Of a stretch of DNA of 39,042 bases, positions 1 through 9,282 are shown piece after piece. The position numbers and the translations under genes are program-made. The stretch's first letter is position 1. Each line of letters opens with the position of its first letter. The stretch covers positions 1 to 39,042 of the forward strand of contig BRYA01000067.1 in NCBI GenBank assembly GCA_030267965.1, in the 5' to 3' direction. The stretch comes from Triparma columacea. Taxonomy: Eukaryota > Sar > Bolidophyceae > Parmales > Triparmaceae. A model generated the notes under the pieces. The model worked only from the letters and a program-made list of their open reading frames with translations. It was not told the origin of the DNA and did not search any database.

Positions 1-300
1 TTAACCAACTTCTCCCATTCCTCTCTAAAACTACACTCACCCTCATTTAATTCATCTTCATACACATCTACTACACTTACACACACCATTTTATCTTATA
101 CCCTCCTCTCTTCTACTCTCTCTCTCCTCAACTTCTCTCACTTCTCTCCAAAACTACACTCACCCTTCTTTAACTCATTTTCATACACATCTACTACACT
201 TACACACATTATTCCACCTTACACCCTCCTCTCTTCTACCCTCACTCCTTAATTCCTCTATCTCCCTCCTTAATTACACTCTCCCTTCTTTTTTTAATTC
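1..300. repeat. G-free tandem repeat, about 120-bp units
   Basis: The motif CATACACATCTACTAC starts at 59, 182 and 302, which gives spacings of 123 and 120 bp. The surrounding sequence (CTACACTCACCCT, then ACCCTCCTCTCTTCTAC) is repeated too, so these are imperfect tandem units. The + strand has no G at all here. The block lies downstream of the 3' end of the minus-strand gene at 846-8054, and I see no ORF or RNA gene in it. Confidence 0.85.
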
Positions 301-780
301 CCATACACATCTACTACATCTCCATTAAACTCACAAATCACTTTAACACTTCCACAACTCTTCAAAACTCCATACATATCTACTACATCTCCATTATACT
401 CACAAATCACTATAACACTTTTGCAACTCTTCAAAACTCCATACACACTTACTACACTTCCTTAATACTCACAAATCACTTTAACACTTCCACAACTCTT
501 CAAAACTCCATACACATCTACTACATCTCCATTATACTCACAAATCACTATAACACTTCCGCAACTCTTCAAAACTCCATACACCACTTACTACACTTCC
601 TTTATACTCACAAACCACTATAATGCTGCCACAACTCTTCAAAACTCCATACATATCTACTACACTTCCTCAATACTTCTAAAACCACTTTAAGACTTCA
701 ACAATACATCTACTACGCTTCTTAGATACTCACAAACCAATATAACACTCTCACAATACACAACATACACCTAACCACTT
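301..780. repeat. 69-bp tandem repeat (satellite-like), almost G-free
   Basis: The string TTCAAAACTCCATAC starts at 361, 430, 499, 568 and 638, a regular 69-70 bp period, with a degenerate unit running to about 775. Each unit carries a variant of CATACACATCTACTAC, the same core as the 120-bp units upstream, so the two arrays are related. Only seven G residues occur on the + strand across 1-780. No coding potential is apparent. Confidence 0.9.
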
Positions 781-845
781 ACATTATAATCAAAACCATA
801 ACAAATCAAATCAATTTTCTCTAACAAATGTTGCTTCCCTATTAG

Positions 846-3800
846 TCACTTCACATCCTCATCATCTTTTGGCTTTACACTGCTTACTTTAGCCGTCCCA
901 CCTCCTACCACTATAATATCTCCACCATCAGCGCCTCCAACACTTGCTCTCCTAATACTTGCTCTCAAACCACCTGCTAGACCACCCTCAGCTTCGGCAT
1001 CAACACTTGCCCTCCTTACACTCTCTCTTCTTCTAGCATCTCCAACTGATGGAATGAATTCTACAGGAACTGTTGCTTTTATGACATCAGTAAACCACTC
1101 TGGCTGCTCCTCTTCCCATTTAGCCCAGTTTGACACAACCCATTTCTTAATATCTCCTTCAATTGAGACCCATTGACGCCTTGAGCACCCAAAGACCTCA
1201 AACTTTATTGCATCACTTTTGCCTTCATGAAAGTATGCCATTGACATATCCTTTGACCTTTTCGTGCTCCAGAAGGTGTGCAAGTACTTCTTCTTAATTG
1301 TCAAAAAGAAGACAGCAAAGCACAGGGTAGTTATTGGTATGAAATACTTCACAATTGATGATGCAATTTCAATTGCTTCTTCATCTACATAAGGTGAAGC
1401 TATATATATTGACATGGGTAGGCTCCCCATTGTCAACAAAAGACCAAACAACCAATAGGCTCCACCAACTTCATTAGGATGTCTAAACTGCATAATTGAA
1501 GTGAAGTCTGTGATGATCTTTATAATCACTCTGAAAAGAATACTATTCACAATCTCCTTGCTACCCCCCAAAGGCAACCAATACCAGAAGTCGCCCCTCA
1601 AAGTCTTAACCAACAAGTACAGAGAAAGGTCGGCTCCAATGTAGAGAAAGGCCAAACTACCTCCCATCAACCCAAGAAGAACTATTGTCATGCATCTTAT
1701 TAGAAGCATTCCTGCTGTCAAAAATAACATAGACACAAATAACACTGTTCTCTTACTTGCTTTTGCTGGAATATACCCATAGAAGTCTGGTGCCTTTTTT
1801 CTTCTAACAGGATCTGTGTCGAAATCATAACTTGTAGTTGCAGAGGCAAACCCTGTTGTAATTGCTGACACTGCAACTGAAAGCCAAGCTGAAGTTCCTA
1901 CCTCATTCTTATTTGTTGCTATAGCCATAAGTTGAATAATCACACCAGGGATGGCCTCAGCAAACATCTCTATCCCTTTCATGAATGTCATCTCAAGCAT
2001 TGGGTCAAATGACGTCCCAACCTCTTGTTCTTCTCCAATTGCTACCCTATAAGCATCAACAGCAGGCTTAAAGCCAATCAAAATAGGAAACCATTCCTTA
2101 AGTACCCTCTTCATCCCCATCTTTGAGTTCTGAAACAACACACAAAGCATCTGAATGCCAATTGACACAACCAAACTTGCCAACGATGCCTTAAAGTACC
2201 CATATTTCCGATCAATCCAAAACATGTATGTCACGTACACATCAGTTAGCAAATCTGCCATACTAGTGATAGCACCAACTGTCACTCTCATCTTCAACCC
2301 CCAAGGAACTTCCTCCAAAAGCCTGTAGCTAATTGTCATTAACATAGGTCTGAACCACTCAAACTCCTTATCAAGCTCCTGTAGTGCAGTGAAATTTAAT
2401 ATAAAGGCGTCTACAGCAGCAACTGGCTGTGTATTAATAGCTAAGCTCCTTGCTAGAGATTCTCCAATCTCCCTTCCTTCCTTCTCTCCCAGCTCTACAG
2501 CCTTACCCTCTACCTTCCTCAACTTACACAATTTGTTCTTGACAACAGCGCCAAGCATTGGTGTGACAAACATATATTTCTCTGTAGCCTGTCTTAGAAC
2601 ATAGTTTGACCCTATAAATAACTTCACTGCCTCCTTCTTTGTCGTTCCCTTTTTCCTAAAACTCAATGCAACCAACAGTTGCTCACCCAACAACTTTCCT
2701 ATTTGGTTAGGATCTAAACCTGCATAGTCTTGTATAGTATCATTCACAGCATGTGAAGAAACCAATGCACCTCCATTGTCCAAGCCAATACTTGCTCTCC
2801 TAATACTTGCTCCCAAAGCACCTGCTATACCAACCTCAGCTTCAGCATCAACACTTGCTCTCCTGACACTCTCTCTCCTTCTAGCATCTCCTGCTCCTGG
2901 AATGTATTCAACTGGCACTCTTGCTCTCATTGCATCATCAAACCAATCTGGCTCCTCCTCCTCCCACCTCTCCCAGTTGGTCCCCACCCAAGATTTTACT
3001 TCTTCTTCAATTGCCTTCCAATGATGCTTTGAGTACTTAAAGGTGTATTTTGCTTTGACAGCGTCTGAACCCTCCCTGAAATTCTTCACTGTTAAGTCCT
3101 TACCCCTTTGCAAGCTGTAGAAGGTGCCCCAATATTTTTTCTCAATGTTAAAGAAAAATACAGCAAACAACAAGACTGTAGATGGTATAACTATTCCAGC
3201 TACTTTCCATGCCAATTTGAGCCCATTCTCTGCAACATGTTCCCTTTCGGCTAGAGTTATAGCTACTGGAAGACTTCCCATTGTCAATACAAATCCAAAC
3301 ATCCAATACATCCCTCCAACGTCATTAGGATGCCTAGACTGCAAAAGTGATGTACAGTCTGTCACAAGTTTTGCCATTACTCTTCCAATAATGCTAGTCA
3401 ATATTTCTACATTGCCTCCTGAAGGAATCCAATACCAGAAGTCTCCTCTGAGTATCTTTACCAACAAGTATAAACCAAGATCAGAACCAACATAGAGAGA
3501 AACCCACTTACCACCGAGTAGCCCTATCACTACTATTGTCATGCACCTAATCATAAGCATGCCTGCACTAAAGAGTGTCATTAAAACAAATATGATTGAT
3601 CTTTTTGTTGGATTTGTGGGCACATAACCATAGAAGTCAGGCACTTGTTCTCTCTTAATTGGGTCCGTGTCCCAGTCATAACTAATAGTTGCAGAGGCAA
3701 AACCTGTTGTAATTGCTGACACTGCAACAGAAAGCCATGCTGAAGTTCCAACATCTTTGTCACTGGTTGCTATAGCCATAAGTTGGATGATCACTCCAGG

Positions 3801-6800
3801 GATGGCCTCTGCAAACATCTCAGTGCATTTCATAGCAGTCATCTCTGTCATTGGACCAACAACATGCCCAGTCTCTTGCTTTCCTCCATTTGCAACTCTG
3901 TAAGCATCAACAGCAGGTTTAAACCCAATCAAAATTGGAAACCACTCCCTTAACACTCTCTTCATACCCAACTTTCTATTCTGTCCCCAAACAAAAAGTA
4001 TTTGTATTCCAATTGATACAACCAAACTTGCCAAAGATGCCTTAAAGTACCCATACTTTTTTTCACTCCAAAAGATGTACGTCACATACACATCAGTCAG
4101 CAAATCAAGCATGCTTGTGGCAGCACCAACGGCCACCCTTGCTTTTAAACCAAAGTTGGACTTCATAAATAGTTTCCTGACAATTACCTCAAGCATGGGC
4201 CTTAACCACACTTGTTCATTCATTACTTCTTGCACTTCAGTGAATTGATGTGCCCACTCATCTACTGCATGAGCAGCAGTCAAAGTAGTCAACATGACTG
4301 CTGTCATTGCACTCCCAATCTCCCAGCCCCTGGCTTCCTCCTCACTCTTAACTTCTCCCTCATTTGTCGCTCTCCTTTTAAATTTGTTCATAATCACAGC
4401 ATACAGCATAGTTCTCATGAAATCATGCTGCTCTGAAATCTCTTTCAGTGCCCTATTGGCAGCAATAAAGTTCCTCACTACCTCTACTTTACTGTCCCCA
4501 ACATTCATTTTCTTCACTCTTTCCATCAGCTGTTCTCCAAACCTCCTCCCATCCTCCTTACTTGCTTCAACACTCTTCAGAAGATTATCAAAGTAATAAG
4601 CAGTATCAGTTGCTATGCCCAGGTGCTTAATTACACTCTGTTTACTTACAGCCTCTCCTAAACCCTCCTGTCTAGTCATCATTTCAACATTTGTCTTTAA
4701 CTGACCAGCCTCTGAGAACCTAACAGCTGTGAGATGCCCTTCCTGTTCAACTGTGATTACAAGTGTCTTGTTGTTAACTCTGTGAAGCTCAAGCTGGTAG
4801 TCAGCTCGGCTTTTGAGGTCCCAGAAGAATGCTGCAACTTCCTTGTGGGATGCTCTCGCAGGTATTGAAGTCTTCCCCCAAGCCACTCCCTTCTCTGCCT
4901 TTATCATTGTCGTTCCAGACAACCCACTACTGATCTCTTGAGCTCCTTGAATCTCGTCAAAGTGATTTTCAATCCCTGGTGTACCCTCAATTGCAATCTC
5001 CTCAAACTTTGCAATAATCTGCTGTCTCTTGAAAGCATCAATCTCTTTGCTCTTATCAAACTTCTTCCTCAAGTCTGAGACTTGTGCAAGAAACCTTGGT
5101 GCAAGCTTGTTCATGATGGAAGTGTAGAAAACACCACCAAGATCTGCCTTTGTTATGAAGGTCACTGATGTCTGTGGCACACCTCCAATAGGGTCAAGCG
5201 GCTCAAACACCCATACTGTGTGTGCCTTCCCTAAAACATTCCCAGCCTTCACTGGAAAGTCTACCTGAAGTTCATCTGTGTCTGTAACATCAATAATTAC
5301 TTTGCCGTCATCTTGTTTGAACCAGGTAACTTTACTCCGACCGTCACGTGGAGAAAAACCAGGGAGACCAAGTTCCCTTGTTGTTATATAGTAGACGGTG
5401 TGGGGATTTACTTTGATGACTTTCAAGAAGGTGATACCATCAACTTCTTTTGCGTTCCTAGTAAAATACCTGTTGCCCAACTTGGTATATTCATATGCTG
5501 CACACTCCTCTACACTCGCATCAATCACAGTAGAGGCAAAACCAGTCCCACTGCTTGACCCATCAACATGAACTAGCTTCATCTTGACCCTCTCATCAGG
5601 ACTCTTCAAATCATCAAAATTCTCGTCCTTCTTGCACTTCTCGTAAATCTCCCTCACTTTCCTAATTGCCCCCTTCTCCTCATCTGTATAATCTTGGGGC
5701 TCATTCTTGATTATGTTAAAAAGGGATGCTAATGCAGCTTTGTCAACCTCTTCATCCCGCTGAAAGGAGTCTCTGAGCTCTGATATCGTACCTAGTGCTC
5801 GCGGTATTGTGCTGTTTACAACTTTTACTGGAATATACCCTCCTGTGTCCATAAACTGGGTCAATGTTAGTTTACATTGGAGAACACCATATGAGTCTTT
5901 TATGTTTGTGGCGGTGAGTTTGCCACTTGTTGTAGCTTTCACAAGTTTTCCAAGCTTTACTCCATAGTCAATGTTCTCTTGAGCTGGGAGAAATACCACA
6001 GACATGGTGCCCTCTTGTTGTCCCTTTTGCCATACATATCTCATCACAAACTCTCTTTCGTGAAGAGGGAAGGGAAGTTTCTTTACGATAGCAAAAAGCT
6101 TTTCGTTGGTCCTTTCCTCTCCCCATTTCCTTATCTCCAGCCTTGCAACGTCAGCAGCTTCTCTGCTTAGAGCCATTCTTTCTCTGCTACAGCTTTCAAA
6201 GAACCAAGCAGCTGCTTCCTCGGCTGAGCAGTCAGCGATACACTCGGCTCTTCCAAAACCAAGTGTCTTTTTTCCTTTCTCCTGCTGCTTGTACTTGGTC
6301 TCCATCTTCACTCCCTCGTAAGGTGACTCAATAGGCCCCCACCCCTTTTCATCATCCCCACCAAAGAGCTCCTCCAACTCCACAAACACCCTCTTCTGGT
6401 CCTCCTCCAACTCAACCCCCTCCCTCATCCTCTCCACCAAAACCCCCCTGACCTCAGCATCAACCTCCTTCCCGTTCCTCTTGAACTTCTTCTGCAATCT
6501 GTTGGCCTCAGTAAGCTGACTCTTTGCAAGGTAGTCAATAGCATTGTCCATCAGTGTCTTTTGAAGGCCTTTGAAATATAGATCAACTGTTTGAATACGT
6601 GTCACCCTACAGACATTTGGGGCAATCTCATTGAAGAAGTAGACACCAGTAGTCTCTGCCAGCACAAATCCCTTCTTGCTGATGTCCTCAAAACCTCCTC
6701 CTGGGTACTTTGCCAGCGGCACAAACCCCAACAAGTATCCTGCCTTGCCACTGCTCAACGTTATTTCCTTCCAAGTAAACCAGGCTTCAAATAAGCGGTC

Positions 6801-8054
6801 TTTAACTGGACCAGGCAAGTGAACTCCTTGGTGTTGATGGCGACTTCTAGTTCTATTGACATTATTTCTAATAACCCTAGGCAGATTGCCATTATCCTCC
6901 AGATGCCTTCTTGCATAAGTGTAAGTCTCGCCTAAACTTAGCTCAGCCAGCATACCCTTTGCTGACTTGTCCACAGTGACCCCAAAGGCTGCCCACACAT
7001 TGTCCCCCTCTCTCCACAGGAACTTGTCAATGCCCTCCTTCAGTGTCCCCTTGACTCTCTTTCCCTTCTTGTAGAGTTTCTCCTCCAGCCCTGCAACACT
7101 TTCCAGCATCCCGTCCTCATTCTCAGTAAGAGATGGCACATTGGGCATGACCTCCTCCACAAAGTGCACCTTCCTCCTCTCATCAATGACACCAGGCTGT
7201 CTGAACTGCTTCCTGACCTCCTCCATGATACCCTTTACTGCTGCATATGCAGCCTTGACGTCTCCCTTCTTGGTCCTGCCTGGGCTGCCTTCAACACTAG
7301 ATCTTGTGGATCTCACACTCTTAAAGCTTTTGACTGTGCGAACATCAACTTCTGGTGTTATCTCTGCTGCTCTCTTCTCTGCCTTGAGAGTTCCCACCAT
7401 GGTGACAGCAGTTTGTCCAAACTCAAAGTCAGTGAAGCTGAGCTTGCCCTTAATTACACCTCGTTGGACAGTCTTGGTATTTATTGACCCTAGAATTTCG
7501 ACAAGCATCGCAGTTGCCTCATCAGAAAGGTCGTCCTCATCAAGGGGTGCCAACTCCATAATGTTCGTCGATTTGTCAGGAGATACGACTTTGACGTCGA
7601 GGAGAAATTCGACAAACTTATTCCCGCTGCCGTAGTGCTGCCAGTAGACGAGTCTGTGAAGGACTCCTTCCTTTTCGTCGTACTCCTGGAGGGTCTTCCT
7701 CCGGAACTTGCCCTGCTCGCAATCGGTAAGGAGAAAGTCAATGATCTTGTCGCGCTCATCGTGGAAGACATCAGCGAGCTCCATAACTTTCACATCGACA
7801 CCGGTAGAGTTGTCTATGAGACCTTCAATGGCTCCTCGGTCATCCAGAAGCTTGACAAGTTTACCTTGTTCCGGGCCAAGAGCTGTGTAATCGATATCTA
7901 CGGGACCGTGTATTGCGGAGGGTGTGTGATTGGGGGCTGAGGGGGGCTCGGAGGCATAGTTGGTCTTACCGGCGTCATTCACGATTCCCGCATCTGCTTC
8001 AACCTCGCCCTCCATGACGATCTTGATTGGGTGCTGAAAATCATGCGTTCGCAA
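846..8054 (-). CDS. Giant START-like / multi-pass membrane protein with duplicated module
   Basis: A single 2,402-codon ORF with no intron. Roughly residues 350-520, 570-770 and 810-1005 look like divergent START/Bet v1-like lipid-binding units; each ends in a segment like GYIPVKVVNSTIPRALGTIS followed by charged helices. A shorter, truncated-looking unit follows at about 1025-1120. The C-terminal half is a tandem duplication: segments such as LLTDVYVTYIFW, KYGYFKASLASLVVSIGIQ, ILIGFKPAVDAYR and FAEAIPGVIIQLMAIAT recur about 620 residues apart (near 1315 and 1935). Each copy has several hydrophobic helices and ends with a basic/Ser tail containing RRESVRRASVDAEAE, which matches the RRxS kinase consensus. 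The E-x-x-P-x-x-x-Q helix loosely recalls XK-related (XKR) scramblases; that link is tentative. An intracellular-membrane or plasma-membrane lipid-handling role is inference. The start is the first ATG, close to the divergent promoter region. Confidence 0.8.
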   Translation of the reverse strand: MRTHDFQHPIKIVMEGEVEADAGIVNDAGKTNYASEPPSAPNHTPSAIHGPVDIDYTALGPEQGKLVKLLDDRGAIEGLIDNSTGVDVKVMELADVFHDERDKIIDFLLTDCEQGKFRRKTLQEYDEKEGVLHRLVYWQHYGSGNKFVEFLLDVKVVSPDKSTNIMELAPLDEDDLSDEATAMLVEILGSINTKTVQRGVIKGKLSFTDFEFGQTAVTMVGTLKAEKRAAEITPEVDVRTVKSFKSVRSTRSSVEGSPGRTKKGDVKAAYAAVKGIMEEVRKQFRQPGVIDERRKVHFVEEVMPNVPSLTENEDGMLESVAGLEEKLYKKGKRVKGTLKEGIDKFLWREGDNVWAAFGVTVDKSAKGMLAELSLGETYTYARRHLEDNGNLPRVIRNNVNRTRSRHQHQGVHLPGPVKDRLFEAWFTWKEITLSSGKAGYLLGFVPLAKYPGGGFEDISKKGFVLAETTGVYFFNEIAPNVCRVTRIQTVDLYFKGLQKTLMDNAIDYLAKSQLTEANRLQKKFKRNGKEVDAEVRGVLVERMREGVELEEDQKRVFVELEELFGGDDEKGWGPIESPYEGVKMETKYKQQEKGKKTLGFGRAECIADCSAEEAAAWFFESCSRERMALSREAADVARLEIRKWGEERTNEKLFAIVKKLPFPLHEREFVMRYVWQKGQQEGTMSVVFLPAQENIDYGVKLGKLVKATTSGKLTATNIKDSYGVLQCKLTLTQFMDTGGYIPVKVVNSTIPRALGTISELRDSFQRDEEVDKAALASLFNIIKNEPQDYTDEEKGAIRKVREIYEKCKKDENFDDLKSPDERVKMKLVHVDGSSSGTGFASTVIDASVEECAAYEYTKLGNRYFTRNAKEVDGITFLKVIKVNPHTVYYITTRELGLPGFSPRDGRSKVTWFKQDDGKVIIDVTDTDELQVDFPVKAGNVLGKAHTVWVFEPLDPIGGVPQTSVTFITKADLGGVFYTSIMNKLAPRFLAQVSDLRKKFDKSKEIDAFKRQQIIAKFEEIAIEGTPGIENHFDEIQGAQEISSGLSGTTMIKAEKGVAWGKTSIPARASHKEVAAFFWDLKSRADYQLELHRVNNKTLVITVEQEGHLTAVRFSEAGQLKTNVEMMTRQEGLGEAVSKQSVIKHLGIATDTAYYFDNLLKSVEASKEDGRRFGEQLMERVKKMNVGDSKVEVVRNFIAANRALKEISEQHDFMRTMLYAVIMNKFKRRATNEGEVKSEEEARGWEIGSAMTAVMLTTLTAAHAVDEWAHQFTEVQEVMNEQVWLRPMLEVIVRKLFMKSNFGLKARVAVGAATSMLDLLTDVYVTYIFWSEKKYGYFKASLASLVVSIGIQILFVWGQNRKLGMKRVLREWFPILIGFKPAVDAYRVANGGKQETGHVVGPMTEMTAMKCTEMFAEAIPGVIIQLMAIATSDKDVGTSAWLSVAVSAITTGFASATISYDWDTDPIKREQVPDFYGYVPTNPTKRSIIFVLMTLFSAGMLMIRCMTIVVIGLLGGKWVSLYVGSDLGLYLLVKILRGDFWYWIPSGGNVEILTSIIGRVMAKLVTDCTSLLQSRHPNDVGGMYWMFGFVLTMGSLPVAITLAEREHVAENGLKLAWKVAGIVIPSTVLLFAVFFFNIEKKYWGTFYSLQRGKDLTVKNFREGSDAVKAKYTFKYSKHHWKAIEEEVKSWVGTNWERWEEEEPDWFDDAMRARVPVEYIPGAGDARRRESVRRASVDAEAEVGIAGALGASIRRASIGLDNGGALVSSHAVNDTIQDYAGLDPNQIGKLLGEQLLVALSFRKKGTTKKEAVKLFIGSNYVLRQATEKYMFVTPMLGAVVKNKLCKLRKVEGKAVELGEKEGREIGESLARSLAINTQPVAAVDAFILNFTALQELDKEFEWFRPMLMTISYRLLEEVPWGLKMRVTVGAITSMADLLTDVYVTYMFWIDRKYGYFKASLASLVVSIGIQMLCVLFQNSKMGMKRVLKEWFPILIGFKPAVDAYRVAIGEEQEVGTSFDPMLEMTFMKGIEMFAEAIPGVIIQLMAIATNKNEVGTSAWLSVAVSAITTGFASATTSYDFDTDPVRRKKAPDFYGYIPAKASKRTVLFVSMLFLTAGMLLIRCMTIVLLGLMGGSLAFLYIGADLSLYLLVKTLRGDFWYWLPLGGSKEIVNSILFRVIIKIITDFTSIMQFRHPNEVGGAYWLFGLLLTMGSLPMSIYIASPYVDEEAIEIASSIVKYFIPITTLCFAVFFLTIKKKYLHTFWSTKRSKDMSMAYFHEGKSDAIKFEVFGCSRRQWVSIEGDIKKWVVSNWAKWEEEQPEWFTDVIKATVPVEFIPSVGDARRRESVRRASVDAEAEGGLAGGLRASIRRASVGGADGGDIIVVGGGTAKVSSVKPKDDEDVK

Positions 8055-8342
8055 TCGACGTGCGTAAAAAAAAGGTGGCGGAGCGGCGTTTTTTGGTGTC
8101 AGTGAAGATATCGTAAATTGGCATACTCGTATAGTGCTTAATTATTGCGTGTTTTCATCTTTTCCAAAATCACCCATCTGTTCCTTTCCATCGAAGTGCC
8201 TAACGCCAGTCCTCATCTGGAAGGCAAGTTGCAGGGTGGGGGCAGGCCTCATCATCACGATCAGGCCTATATAACCCCTCAAAAAACGCTCCGATCCAAT
8301 TTCAAGCCTTTTCGTCCCTCTCTTCACATTCTCACCTTCCAA
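8055..8342. promoter_or_regulatory. Divergent intergenic region with a TATA box on the + strand
   Basis: This stretch separates the minus-strand giant gene (start 8054) from the small plus-strand ORF. TATATAA at 8268-8274 lies about 75-100 bp before the plausible plus-strand start codons at 8343 and 8369, which suits a core promoter. No other element is clear. Confidence 0.4.
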
Positions 8343-8368
8343 ATGAGGACTTCGCCGACCTCATCAAC

Positions 8369-8656
8369 ATGTGCGCCAAGTCAGCGGCCGAGAAACACTG
8401 GGACGAGATGGGAGCGGCCAGCCAGCACTTCGCGAAGCAGACCTACCTCCAGCTCTTCCGCAGAACCATCGGGGTTACCTTAGTGCGCGAGGGCGCGATG
8501 TGGATGCGCAAGGCCCTCGCCCACTTCGTTGACCGAAGGAACGGTGTGCCAAGGGGGGAGAACGCCAGGACGTACTCCAGGATGCGCACGATCCAGCGGG
8601 AACATCGCCGGGATTATCTCGACTGCTTCTACCACAGCAGATCCCAGCACGTCTAG
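8369..8656 (+). CDS. Small hypothetical protein (possible fragment)
   Basis: A 95-codon ORF with the C/G-rich third positions seen in neighbouring genes, so it looks truly coding. The product is basic and helical (for example YLQLFRRTIGVTLVREGAM and RTYSRMRTIQREHRRDYLDC). I do not recognise the family. The frame stays open upstream to about 8342 (NEDFADLIN before the Met), so the real start may be an upstream exon or a lost codon; an AG acceptor-like site lies at 8346-8347. A TATA box sits at 8268. The stop codon TAG at 8654-8656 overlaps the first bases of a 15-bp terminal inverted repeat at 8655, so the ORF may have been truncated by an insertion. It could be a real short gene or a gene remnant. 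Confidence 0.4.
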   Translation: MCAKSAAEKHWDEMGAASQHFAKQTYLQLFRRTIGVTLVREGAMWMRKALAHFVDRRNGVPRGENARTYSRMRTIQREHRRDYLDCFYHSRSQHV

Positions 8657-9018
8657 TTCAAGGTGTGAACTATGAAGCTTCCAACGCGGTACTTGCAGCA
8701 GCACACACACGTTACCTCTTTTCCAAGTATAGTCAGATAGGATCGAATCAATCGGAGAGAAAGAATCGGATCATAACACTAGATGATTATATGTTACAGG
8801 ACTAAATTGCTTGTGCTCACGACGTTGGCCGGGAGTGGTGTGAGCTAGTATTATGCTTTAGTCAGCACTTAAAGCCGTCAAACTCTATTTTCTGAGTGTT
8901 GTGTAGTATTATCGATCTTCTTGTTGCAACGAATACGACAATGCGATGTAAATGAGGTTAATGTATTCAGAAATTGTTTTGAGTGTTTTTGAAAGTTTGT
9001 ATTTCACACCTTGAACTC
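8655..9018. mobile_element. Candidate MITE-like element with 15-bp inverted repeats
   Basis: AGTTCAAGGTGTGAA at 8655-8669 is the exact reverse complement of TTCACACCTTGAACT at 9003-9017. The pair is flanked by a 5-bp direct repeat, CGTCT, at 8650-8654 and 9019-9023, which would be a target-site duplication if the element runs to 9018. The interior has no ORF of note and is AT-richer than the neighbouring genes. That is the form of a small non-autonomous DNA transposon. Confidence 0.45.
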
Positions 9019-9282
9019 CGTCTATGCCTCTATATCTTCGTGTGTCCAGTCCTAAGATCGGCGTTTGTTCCCACTTGCCATTTCAAGTACGCTACATCTT
9101 CCCAATAACAAAATTGAAATCCCAAGGGCGAGTGGATGCTACACCCTTCCTCCTTCCCCTACTCACACACAACACCCAAAACCAGCCAGCAAGTTCGTAG
9201 CATCGACTCGCCCTTGGTACTGTCGCCTTCCTCCCTATATTCAAAAATACGATAGCTTTGAAACAACGTTCATCATATTCTT
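9019..9282. other. Intergenic sequence, no gene seen
   Basis: This lies between the candidate small element and the 3' end of the TTLL gene. An open frame crosses it on the + strand (9065-9661), but it runs into the antisense of the TTLL exon and has no recognisable product. I see no RNA gene. Confidence 0.5.

Noticed and set aside
3124..3495. Plus-strand ORFs opposite the giant gene (also 2776-3024, 4294-4596, 7141-7635)
   Set aside because: They lie antisense to a long, internally duplicated coding frame and have no independent support.
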